Position numbers and translations under genes: made by a program
Assembly (NCBI GenBank): GCA_037349105.1
Contig: JAYJMM010000097.1
Span: 1,178,001-1,242,000, forward strand
From: Limnomonas spitsbergensis
Taxonomy: Eukaryota; Chlorophyta; Chlorophyceae; Chlamydomonadales
Direction: 5' to 3'
Length of the DNA stretch: 64,000 nt
Shown: positions 36,641 through 45,868 of the stretch, piece after piece
Position numbering within the stretch: the stretch's first letter is position 1
How the letters are laid out: the number at the start of each line of letters is the position of its first letter
Notes under the pieces: model-generated
Seen by the model: only the letters and a program-made list of their open reading frames with translations
What the model was told of the DNA's origin: nothing
Database searches by the model: none

Positions 36641-37936
36641 CAAGGGTGTTAAAAATAATTACCAGAGATGAGCTCATGCTTGTAGCCGACACTGTTTATG
36701 TCATGTTCTCAAGGTGATTCAGCTACAATTCGGCTACGTCCTGGGATAAGGCCAAGGGATACTAGTGCTACAAGCCATGTTGCTTGGGCCGTGGGCCTGT
36801 CAAGGTGTTACCCGTGGTAGACACAATTATACTTGTCAATGACGTTACACCACTGGGCCATGCTGCAAAGGCTGGGCCGCGTCGGCGTCCAACAGCAAGG
36901 TTGGAAACTAAAGAGAGAGAGGAAAGAGACCCCCTCAAAAACAAAACAAAAAGTCCTAATCCCCAATCTAACTACCGGAAGCTAAAGACGTCTGGGCCAT
37001 GCTCAAAAGACTCGGCCGCGAGTTATACTTGTGCAAGCTGGAGTATAGGCGCATGTCCCAGAGATGTTGCTTGATTCGCCTCTGGTGCCATAATATACTA
37101 TACTGTTCTTGGTTGGCCTCTCTTGCCAAGGTCCCATTCGTTGCCTTATGTCACTCGTGGACTAGGCTTACTAGAGGGTCATGCCCAATTCATACAGCCC
37201 GCTGGCAGCTACATCGGCAAGTATCCCCTGCTATGCGGGCTAACACTGCTGGTCGCTGAAGTCGAATAATCCTTCTTGCTGCCCCCGCTGCAACCACGAC
37301 ATGATGTTGTGACATTGTCCATCTCCCTAATGCCAGTAGCGGCCGCAACCAGGACTTACCTCGGCAGCAGCTTTGGCAGCCCCTTCCAAAGGGGAAGCAA
37401 GTTTCGCTTATGAGTCGGGCTTGTAGCAGAAGGCGGCCATGGAGGTGAGGAAAACTGCAAGTTCATGGGGTGTGGCAAGGTGTGGCCTCAGTATTACAAC
37501 TCCACGGAGATGCAGCCGCTGGGAATGACAAAGATCAACTCGAAAGGCATGCATGGCTTCTGACCTCGTGGCAAGAAGGCATTGTTTATCTAGGCTGGAC
37601 AGGCGTGCATATTATATTAGGACCTCGGGTCCAGACCGACAACACGTTCTCCTTGCGGGACTAGGCGTACTACGGGAGGCTGAGTTGATGTGAGCCTCGC
37701 TCACGCACGGTGCCTTTGCGTTTCTTTGATAATACAGTTGCTCTCGTATGGTTTTATGCCACGCATAGGTGTGGGGCCCGACACCTGGTGCCCGCCCAGC
37801 GACTTAGCGCTCCACAATCCCCGATACATCAAAGACACCGACACTGAAGGCTGCCAAACATTCCAATATCCAATGATGGTGAAATTCAAACGCTACCAAT
37901 GTCGTCGCATAGCCGAAATCCGCCCTCGGCAGGGCA
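36641..37936. other. Junction between Raptor-like array and retroelement, no gene recognised
   Basis: No frame shows a reverse transcriptase, protease or gag signature, so the 5' half of the following element is missing or unrecognisable. The sequence does hold a 58-bp dispersed motif at 36835-36893 (GTCAATGACGTTACAC start) and a weaker echo around 36985-37021. The 37690-38007 open frame has no recognisable domain. Confidence 0.55.
36835..36893 (+). repeat. Dispersed GACGTTACAC...GGCCGCGT motif, copy 1
   Basis: Matches 57517-57576 along its whole length and half of the palindrome at 57192-57296. The shared core is CTGGGCC, TGCT, GGCTCGGCCGCGTGGGCGTC. Probably the end of an unclassified mobile element. 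Confidence 0.65.
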
Positions 37937-39799
37937 TTGTTACTACTGACTCACGATTGGCCATGCCGAGCTGCAATCAAACGTCACAATCGTGCTATAA
38001 CACATAAGTATAATGTATTACTCGCGGAGAGGGTGTATGGCGCTGTCACTGTGAAGAAAAGCGAAACCGCTGGATTTCCCCCAGGGCCCCTGCTGCCATT
38101 CGGAAATCTGCCCAGGGTGCTGCGCAGGCCGGACTACAGCGGTAAGGGGCCAGATGGCCTGGGGCCACCACGGCCGTTCCTGCTGTACACCGACTTCTCT
38201 AAACAAGGCATAGGGGCGGTGCTGGGGCAGTGCGACGATAGCGGCAGGGAGTACATGGTAGCCTGCACTTCCTGTTCCCTGAACAAAAGCGAGAAGAACT
38301 ACTCGTCGTTCCAGGGGGAAATGCTTGCCGCAGTGTACGCCGCCCGCACGTACCGCCATTTGCTCTTTGGGTGCAAAGTGCATTTGGTCACGGACCACGA
38401 ACCCCTCACCTACCTCATGGATAATCAGGCCCTGGTGGGGCAGCACGCCCGCTGGGCGCTCATGCTCCAGGAGCTTGACATTACCATTGTCCACCGGTCA
38501 GGGGCCTGCCACCAGAACGCAGATATCCCGTCTAGGTCACCCCTCGCGTCCTCTGATGACCGTACAGGGGCGAGGCTAGATGTAGTCGTTCCCGAGCCAG
38601 AGGACCCGAGTGGGGTTGCCAGCGGATTGCAGGTCGCTATGCTCACAGGCCTGGGCAGGGTGAACCAGTGGCACGCAGATCAGGTGGTTCGCCTAGCACA
38701 GGAGGGCAGACGAGGGGTGCACAGGCTGCGAGCCGCCGAAACTGCGTGTACAATGGCCCCGTGCGGCCAGGCTATCTCCAGCGCAAAGGATGAGGACGAC
38801 GAGCATGCACAGCCTGCCAGTACTGCAGAAAGAGCTTTCAATAGCAGGGCCAGGGCCAGGTCCTTGATCAACAATGTGCTGACAGACCTGCCCCGCTCGA
38901 CCCCGGCCCACCTCCACGCAGGGGTGGATACGGCATGCTTACCGGAGGAGGCGGTGCACGCCTTGGAAAAGGAGGGATTGGTCCTGTTCGAGCCCTTCGG
39001 AGGTATGTGCTCTGGGCTTGAGATGGTGCTTAGGGCAGGCATCCCAGTCACACAGTATCTGTATGCAGACACCAGTGCCACCATGCGGGAGATCGCGGGG
39101 GGCAGGCTGGTGCAGCTGCACAAGCAGTACCCGCTGCTGCTCCTAGCGCCAGCCTTCGAGGGGGCGTTCAGGACGCTGCCCCAGGACGTGTACTCCATTA
39201 CCGCCCAGCACTTCATAGAGGCTGGGGCCCAGCAGGGTCGCCAGTGGTTTATGGTGGCCGGTTGGGAGTGCCACGACTTATCAGCAGCCGGCAAGGGCAA
39301 GGGGCTCGAAGGGGACAGGAGCAAGTCTTTCTTCCCGCTCATCCGGCTGCTAGGTTCTTTGCAAATCCTGCAGAAGGCCAGGCCACCGGCATACCTGATT
39401 GAGAATGTCGCTATGCAGTTGAATCAGAGGAGCGAGAAGGCTAGCGTAGAGGCTTTCGGCGAAGTGTGCAGGATCTTGGGCAGGCCATCCCTGTTTGATG
39501 CGGCGCAGGTGGGCTCCTATGCCCACCGCACGCGCAACTACTGGGGTAACCTAGCACCAGCTGCAGACATTGAGTTTGTTATCCAGGCATCACATAGGCC
39601 ACACGACGATATTGTGGATGACATTCTGGACGAGGGTAGTTGGGCCCAGGTCGTGGCCTGCCCCGATAACGGAGGGTACCGCATCAACGTGTCCGGACAA
39701 CCTAGGAGGGCGCTGCCCTGCCTCATGGCCACCCCCGCATCCTACGCATTCAGGAACGGGCAGATCGGGCTAGTGTTCAGGCCTATGGGGGACCTGTAG
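37937..39799 (+). CDS. RNase H - DNMT3-like cytosine methyltransferase polyprotein fragment
   Basis: 620 codons. Residues 79-200 are a retroelement RNase H (TDFSKQGIGAVLGQ, GEMLAA, VTDHEPL, NADIPSR), with catalytic acids D86, E128, D153 and D196. Residues 200-345 are an unassigned linker. Residues 349-610 fit a cytosine-5 methyltransferase closest to the DNMT3 type: motif I LFEPFGGMCSGL (AdoMet binding), motif IV GWECHDLS with catalytic C445 (the usual Pro before it is Glu), motif VI LIENV (E489), and motif VIII AHRTRNYWGNL, which parallels AHRARYFWGNLPG of animal DNMT3. Motif X lies beyond the TAG stop (next entry). The start at 37937 is only the first ATG; the true polyprotein began upstream. 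Predicted role of the intact element: methylation of cytosine in its own or host DNA. Confidence 0.85.
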   Translation: MLLLTHDWPCRAAIKRHNRAITHKYNVLLAERVYGAVTVKKSETAGFPPGPLLPFGNLPRVLRRPDYSGKGPDGLGPPRPFLLYTDFSKQGIGAVLGQCDDSGREYMVACTSCSLNKSEKNYSSFQGEMLAAVYAARTYRHLLFGCKVHLVTDHEPLTYLMDNQALVGQHARWALMLQELDITIVHRSGACHQNADIPSRSPLASSDDRTGARLDVVVPEPEDPSGVASGLQVAMLTGLGRVNQWHADQVVRLAQEGRRGVHRLRAAETACTMAPCGQAISSAKDEDDEHAQPASTAERAFNSRARARSLINNVLTDLPRSTPAHLHAGVDTACLPEEAVHALEKEGLVLFEPFGGMCSGLEMVLRAGIPVTQYLYADTSATMREIAGGRLVQLHKQYPLLLLAPAFEGAFRTLPQDVYSITAQHFIEAGAQQGRQWFMVAGWECHDLSAAGKGKGLEGDRSKSFFPLIRLLGSLQILQKARPPAYLIENVAMQLNQRSEKASVEAFGEVCRILGRPSLFDAAQVGSYAHRTRNYWGNLAPAADIEFVIQASHRPHDDIVDDILDEGSWAQVVACPDNGGYRINVSGQPRRALPCLMATPASYAFRNGQIGLVFRPMGDL

Positions 39800-40495
39800 G
39801 AACCAAACGCCAATGAGAGGGAGAGAGCCATGGGGTACGCAGTTGGGTCCACTCTGCCTCGCCCAGACTTTCCTGAGGGGGATAGGAGGGCCGCCTTGGG
39901 CAGGTGCATGGATGCTTGGGCCCTCGAGGCTTGGCTCACCGTGGCACTTGAGGTGGCCATGATCACCCCAAAGTAGCTGGCCCGCAGGGCCCGTTTACCA
40001 GGTCCGGACCACGACCCTGCTATCGGTATGACCCTGAAGTCCACACATTGCGCCCTCGCTACTGCAGGCGAAGCATGCTCAGGCGAGGGGGAGGTGGCAG
40101 CAACGTATCGGCAGTGCCTGGGGGAGTCCGCGGCAGCAGACTGGGCGGATGCCGCACAGGAACCAGGTGGGCAGCCAGATCCAGGACCAGATCCCGTCCA
40201 GTTCACTCCTGACGAAGCAGGAGAGGTCGTGGACCCGCCAGGGTGTGCAGCCGGGCCTGCAGCCCGGGTGGACGTGTGGACAGACGAGCCAGTCCTGCAA
40301 TACCTCCGCCTGAAAGTGCATCCCCCTGGGGCCGAAACAGGAGAACAGGCCGAGGTGCAGCGTAGAGCTGCTCCTTTCCAGTGGGAACCAGAAAGGGGGG
40401 GCGTGCTGATGAGGCTGACGCCAGACGAGCGGCGGTGCGTAGTTCCCAGGCCCGAGGACAGGCAGGCAGTGATCAAGGAAGCGCATGCTTCATGA
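39800..40495 (+). pseudogene. Continuation of pol: methyltransferase motif X and integrase linker
   Basis: The reading frame of the methyltransferase resumes directly after its TAG and reads EPNANERERAMGYAVGSTL followed by RRAALGRCMDAWALEAW. This is the motif X pattern that ends DNMT3-type domains (ERxxxMGF ... R...LG...). A second in-frame TAG lies at 39974-39976. The frame then stays open to 40495. Its last 70 codons (TDEPVLQYLRLKV, RCVVPRPEDRQAVIKEAHAS) are the segment that precedes the zinc-binding domain of Gypsy integrases. At AHAS the frame breaks: the expected GHFG with the second zinc-binding His is missing. Confidence 0.75.
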
Positions 40496-41334
40496 TCTTG
40501 CAGCAACACTGGTGGAGAGGACTTAGGGCAGCAGTCAGAAAGGCTGTCCAGGAGTGCGGGGTGTGCGACAGGGCCAGGGCGTCCACGTTCAATCACACGC
40601 AGCCCGACCTGCACCCACTCCCTATTGAGGGTTTATTTTTCCGCTGGGGCGTGGATCTGTGCGGTCCATTCACCACCACGCCTCGGGGTAACCGGTATGT
40701 CATGGTGTGTGTGGAGCACTACTCCAAGTGGGTAGAACTGATCCCCATCCCCAGCAAGGCGTCTGACGTGACGGCCTTAGCATTCTTCCAAAACGTGGTT
40801 GCACGGTTTGGGGGATGCGCAGAAGTAGGCACCGATCAAGGGACTGAGTTCCAGGGAGAATTCCAGGACATGTTGCTGGATTGTTTCATTGACCACCGCA
40901 CCACCTCTGCCAACCACCCCCAGGCGGATGGGTTGTCCGAAAGGGCCGTCCAGACCCTCAAGACGGGCCTACGCAAGTGCTGCGGGGATGGGAGCAGCGA
41001 CGACTCATGGGACAGGATGGTCCCGTGGTTAGCACTGGGCTTCAGGTGCTTGCCTCAGGCCACACGCATGGCACCCTACGAAGTGCTGTACGGGCAGAAG
41101 CCGGTGTTCCCCTCCAAGGTTGGGGCGGACCTGTGGAGCACAGCGCGAGTGGCAACGGTGGAGGAGGCAGCAGACCTGCTCCTCGCCAGAGTGGCCAGGA
41201 TCAAGGAGGCCCTCCCAGTCGCGGGCGAGCACCTCAAGATTGCGCAGCACCGGGACAAGTTGTGCTATGCCAGGATCCGCGGAGGGGGATATGTCCCCCA
41301 AGTCAGGCGGTTCGCCTTAGGGGACTACGTGTAG
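40486..41334 (+). pseudogene. Integrase (HHCC remnant and DDE core) of the retroelement
   Basis: Read in a frame different from the methyltransferase. It begins FMILQQHWWRGLR and contains CGVCDRARAS, the two zinc-binding Cys of an HHCC domain whose His pair was lost in the deletion at about 40490. The core rve domain shows all three catalytic acids: the Asp of WGVDLCGPF, the Asp of GTDQGTEFQGEF, and the Glu of GLSERAVQTLKTGL. The C-terminal part (KLCYARIRGGG, RRFALGDYV) leads into the GPY/F-like region and is cut by TAG at 41332-41334, with further stops following. Role in the intact element: insertion of the cDNA into host DNA. Confidence 0.85.
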
Positions 41335-41579
41335 GGCGAGTAAAGTAGGGGCGGTACCCACAGCTAGGGGCGCCCGGGTAGACCAGCCTTCCCTCTTATA
41401 CGGTACGCTGTACCTAGTTAACCCTTTACAGCCCTTGTACCTCCGTAGTGTAGTACAAGGTGCACGTGTGTACAGGTGTTCAACCAGAGTTGTGAGTAGT
41501 TTGAGCCGCTCTAAGGCAGTACAGACAGCTTCCACCATTTTTGCACGGTTACTGCTTAATGGTGCGACAGTTATCTCAC

Positions 41580-43158
41580 CGAGTCTCCCGCCCTGACGGT
41601 GACATCTGCGAAGGCTCCCACTGTCCACGCGGGGATGCTGTATGTCCTGGGCGTGTAGGAGGGCGGGGCTGACAGGCAGGTCACCTTGAAGATCATACCC
41701 TGCAGGTGCACAAGACAGAAAAATAGGTCGATAAACGCAAGCTTGTGGAGAAGGATAAAACATGCATTCTACAGGATCCGTTTCATGGGCATGACTATAG
41801 TCATCACCCACAATAACATATCCCTATATGGGTGGACAGCCCCCGTCTTTTGTCATGTTTTGTCATGTTTTTCTTTATCCTCAATGACATATCCCTCATC
41901 GAAAGCACCTCCTGCTCGTTATCGAGACAGGACAAATAAGCTCCACGCAGCCTCCTCCCCCGTTCCCCAGTGATCCCCCCCCGGACCTACCAGCAGGCAA
42001 TTTCCGGGTGCCTGGCTAAAGAAGGTGAGCTTTCCAGCAACAGTGGTTTTGTACGTGTAAGTGCCTCCCAAGCTGAGATCTGCCAGGACTGTGAAGGCAG
42101 TCGATGTGGGAGCGGGGCACAGGCCCAAGAGGTCATGGAGGGTGGGGATCAGGCCGCCGAGTAGGGAGGGGGCGGAGGGCGGGAGTTCCGGGGGCGAAGG
42201 GAGAGGGAGGAGGGGGAGACGGGGGAGAGAGAGCTTGAGGAGGGGATGTGATCATGGCCACACCATAAAGGTCGATCCGAGAAAAGGAGATCTGCGCACG
42301 CATAGGGAGGAACAACTGTGGTCACATGGATGCATCAAACAAACAGGATTCCATGTATGGTACTTGCCATCGGGCAATGCAGGGTTCAATCGCATGCAAT
42401 TGAAAGCCAAACATCGCATGGGATGAGCCAGGAAGGGCTAGCAGGAGTGAGATGGCCCCACAATATTTTATCTCGGCACTTAAGCCATGATTTCTGCTTT
42501 GAGGACTTTTTTCTTTTCGGGCTAGTAGCTCACCGTGTCGCCTGCCGTGACGGTGACGTCTGCGTATGCTCCCACACTCCAGATGGGGATGGTGCATGTA
42601 CTGGCCACGTGATCAGCCGATGCTGTCAGGCAGGTCACCTTGAAGATCATACCCTGCAGGCACATAAGATGGAAAGGAGGCGTCAACAAACCGAAGATGC
42701 AGTAGGGCTAATGCCAAGGGCTATCCGCATGAAATCAAGGGCTACGCGTCCCGACCACATAAGTAATGCGGATGGATGTCGGTAATATGAACTAACACAG
42801 CATGCTGGTAGAGGTTATCTTCCCATGCAATGACTCAGCCACTCGGAAACAAAAGAAATGACCCTCATCCTCCCCTGCCTGTAAGAAAGCTCACCAGCAG
42901 GCAATTGCCGGGCGCCTGACTGAAGAAGTACAGCGTGGCAGCGACATTGGTCTGGTAGCTGTAGCTGCCTCCCAAAGAGACATCTGCCAGAACTGTGAAG
43001 GCCGATGTGTCGAGGAGGGAGGGGCACATGTCCATGAAGCCAGGAGGGGGAGGAGAAGGGGAAAGAGGAGATTGAGGAGGAGGAGAGGGAGGAGAGAGCG
43101 CGAGGGGAGGAGCTCCGATGATGGCCACACCGTTGAGTCCAATCCAAGAGAAGGAGAT
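41580..43158 (-). pseudogene. Decayed duplicate of the phytocyanin-like gene (four exons)
   Basis: Four exons on the minus strand match exons of the gene upstream: 42895-43158 (A type), 42534-42653 (B type), 41991-42291 (A type) and 41580-41699 (B type, ending WTVGAFADVTVRAGDS). The A exon at 41991-42291 is 301 nt instead of 297. A 4-bp CGGG insertion shifts the frame between the Pro-rich linker and LCPAPTSTAFTVLADLSLGG, and its start reads ISFSRIDLYGVAM with the conserved Trp changed to Arg. No exon follows the last donor before the retroelement. This is a non-functional copy or the severed 3' end of the gene. Confidence 0.75.
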
Positions 43159-43364
43159 CTGAAAATACAAGGGGAAAAACAGGTGGTCAGAATCATATGC
43201 AGGGCACCAGACGTTTAGCATGCTTATAACGGCAAATAGGAGCATGGGACTAGATGTCAATCCCTCAAAGAAGAGAAGGGCTAGCACACAAGGGAAGGCA
43301 CATGGGATTGCATGGCTCAATATTGAATGTCGCATGAGGTCACTTTGCATGCTCAGCTGCCATT
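41635..43364 (-). repeat. 1.73-kb segmental duplication, copy 1
   Basis: Exons and introns match 45895-47645 with small indels. Left limit is GGATGCTGTATGTCCTGGGC; right limit is GCTCAGCTGCCAT. Confidence 0.9.
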
Positions 43365-43374
43365 CTTCCATATG

Positions 43375-44318
43375 TTCCCTTTGCTGCCTAGCTGGGGTTC
43401 CTTTCAAGGGCGGTGGCGTGTCATATTCAAAATCTGAGTATGGCGAGCGTCCTATGCCTCACATGAGCATGGATGCGCACCGAATGTGTCACGTTCTAAG
43501 GCAGCCTGGCAAGAGTCAAATTTGAGTGTGGTGAGTGTCCCATCCCTAACATGAGCAATGATGCGCACCGAAGGGTCACATTGTAGGGCAGCGTGGCAAG
43601 CTTCGCAGTCAAAATCTGTGCAACTTAAGTTTTGCAATTAATATCTGAGTGCGGCAAGTGTCCCAGGATTCACCTGAGTGTGGATGCATAGCTGGGGTCG
43701 CGTTCTAGGGCATGCAGCGTGATACGTGTCGTAGTCCGCCATCCACTCAATTGCAAATTCGTGTCGCGTAATGTCCACTTTGTTGAAAGCCTGGATCAGC
43801 AGATCATGAATATGCTAAGATTTTAAAATCCCAGATCCAGAGAATGTCACGAAAAACAGTCCTGCTAAAATAAGGAAAGGGGGTAGGTTAACCTTCCTAG
43901 CAGGGTTAAGAAAGGGTAGTCCTAAGAAAGGGTAATTGAATAGGGTAAATTCTGAGAAGAAGTTTAGGGTTTATAATTTAGGGTTAAGGGGTTAAGGGTT
44001 TTGGGTTAAGCGCAACAGCGTTTAAGTTTTGCAGGGTTGTGCCCCACCAGGAACTGACCGGGGAAGCCAAAGCACCAACTGGGAACACCGAAAGCTCAGT
44101 GTTAAGCTCAGTGTAAAGCTGAGGGTAAAGATCTCGGGGTACAGCTCAAGGTCTAGCTTAGGGTGAAGCTCAGGGTACAGCTCGAGGTTGAGGATACAGC
44201 TTAGGGTATAGCTACATATGCATGTCGAGGAGCAACGCAGGGTTGGGCTGTTGGTCTGAGGCACGTACTCCACCCAGCAGCTATAAAACAGAATTAAAAG
44301 GTTTTCGAATAATGTAAT
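43375..44318 (-). repeat. Duplicated segment of the GPN1 gene
   Basis: Matches 60950-61879 in the same orientation for about 0.93 kb, including intron sequence, so it was copied as DNA and not from mRNA. It includes one GPN1 exon (see 43674-43790) and an intron rich in TTAGGGTT-like and CAGGGTACAGCTC-like short repeats. Confidence 0.92.
43674..43790 (-). pseudogene. GPN1 exon copy, frameshifted
   Basis: The sequence between a CCAG acceptor and the donor after CTCAG reads AFNKVDITRHEFAIEWMADY before a 4-bp insertion (GCATGC in place of GC), which makes the exon 117 nt rather than 113 and breaks the frame before the S-Y-A-S-T-L end. It is a dead copy of the exon at 61241-61353. Confidence 0.85.
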
Positions 44319-44369
44319 TTCATCTTTCGCAACAACTTCCTTGTTATTGACATGGATCGAAACTCCAAG

Positions 44370-45032
44370 GGGGAGGGCACAGAATCCAGAGGGAGCCACA
44401 ACACTTGGCCTTCCGTCTTTACCAAGGCAAGGTAGGGGGCACAGACCAAACAGGCTAGAGAGAAATGCAGGTGATATTACCGAGAAACCGAGTTTCCCTG
44501 TTCACCCTGGGCAGGGGGGAGAGGAGGCACATAACCCAGAAGTAGCCACAAGACTTGGCCTTCCATCTTTTACTCAGGCAAGGGCACAGAGCAAACAGGC
44601 CTGAGAAACACATGCATGTGATATAACCCGGAAAACGAGTTTCCCTGTTCACCCTGGGCAGGGGGGGGAGGAGGCACAGAACCCAGAAGTAGCCACAAGA
44701 CTTGGCCTTCCATCTTTTACTCAGGCAAGGGCACAGAGCAAACATGCCTGAGAAACACATGCAGGTGATATAACCCAGAAACCGTGTTTACTGTTCACCC
44801 TGGGCAGGGGGGGGAGGAGGCACAGAACCCAGAAGTAGCCACAAGACTTGGCCTTCCATCTTTTACTCAGGCAAGGGCACAGAGCAAACAGGCCTGAGAA
44901 ACACATGCAGGTGATATAACCCAGAAAACGAGTTTCCCTGTTCACCCTGGACAGGGGGGGGAGGAGGCACGAAACCTAAAAGTCGCCACAAGACTTGGCC
45001 TTCCATCTTTCACTCAGGCAAGGGCACAGAGA
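44370..45032. repeat. 147-bp minisatellite, about 4.5 copies
   Basis: The landmark ACTTGGCCTTCC recurs at about 44403, 44553, 44700, 44846 and 44993, a period of 146-150 bp. Each unit carries AAACACATGCAGGTGATATA, a CACCCTGGGCAGGGGGG block and GAACCCAGAAGTAGCC. Outer copies are more diverged than inner ones. No coding signal. Confidence 0.92.
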
Positions 45033-45868
45033 TGATACCCAGGATGCAAGATGATACCCAGACTTGCAAGTTGGGGTACCATCAGAGTCAGGGAGACACA
45101 ACCGTGACATTTGCTTACTAGGGTGTCAGACTTATGATGGTGTACCTGCTGGTAGTTTTCATTTGTGCTGTACTTGTGGCGGTGACGTCGGAGAAGAGGT
45201 CGTCAGCATCATTCTCAGTCTTCCACTTACAACACATTGTTAGAAACAAAAGCAGCATTTCTTTACTGCAGAGAACATTATGCCATTAAAAAGCGGCAAC
45301 TTATTTTGAATTCCGGTTCACCACATTAAATTTCGATGTTGCTAAGTGAAATCGAGTCAATTTTAACAAAGCCTTACACGGCCAATCGTTACAAAACCTA
45401 CAAAACCCTCACTGTCAGTAAGGTATCCATCTTAATATACCCAAGGCAAAATCACAAACCCATGTTATTATCTACCTGGCAAGCATATAAGAGAATGAGA
45501 GAACTAATGATTTCGCATTTTTTTTCTCCCTCGTGGCCCTGGCACAAATCCAGGAACCAGCTGTTTCCTTGTTCATTATGCAACTGCTGGCGGCACACAC
45601 GGTGCACCATACAGTATTTGCACATGACATTGATATCACTTGTCAGTACGTAATATACGCAATATCCATCAGTCAACTCTCGATATGTAACCATGTTTAT
45701 CTGCAAAATATTGCATGTTCAAAATTGCGAATCACAATTTACCTCAAAAACACACGGTATTGCGACATCAGCAAAAGTTCCGATCATGCAGAAGCTCATG
45801 CTCAATGTCTAGCCTGCAACATTATGCCTGGACTGCATGGCTCATAGAGTCATAGCAGGTGCTGCCCG
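45033..45868. other. Unique AT-richer spacer, no gene recognised
   Basis: It contains a few short open frames (for example 45336-45653 plus) without domain similarity or splice context. It separates the minisatellite from the stop codon of the phytocyanin-like gene. Confidence 0.55.

Larger units (their letters stand above)
37937..41334 (+). mobile_element. 5'-truncated Ty3/Gypsy-type retroelement carrying a DNA methyltransferase
   Basis: The pol order visible is RNase H, DNMT3-like methyltransferase, integrase N-terminal linker, then integrase core. An RNase H followed downstream by an HHCC/DDE integrase is the Ty3/Gypsy order. Reverse transcriptase, protease and gag are not found upstream, and I could not define LTRs, so the limits given are those of the recognised coding part. 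The frame is broken by two TAG codons (39797, 39974), by a deletion with frameshift near 40490, and ends in TAG at 41332. This copy is therefore inactive. Confidence 0.85.

Noticed and set aside
38018..39342. Minus-strand frames of 158 and 220 codons opposite the RNase H-methyltransferase frame
   Set aside because: They lie antisense to a frame with clear domain motifs and show none themselves.
29105..39976. Reassigned TAG or TGA codons in this genome
   Set aside because: Both TAG and TGA interrupt different relics, the relics carry other damage, and GPN1 ends normally at a TAG (58880). Pseudogene decay is simpler.
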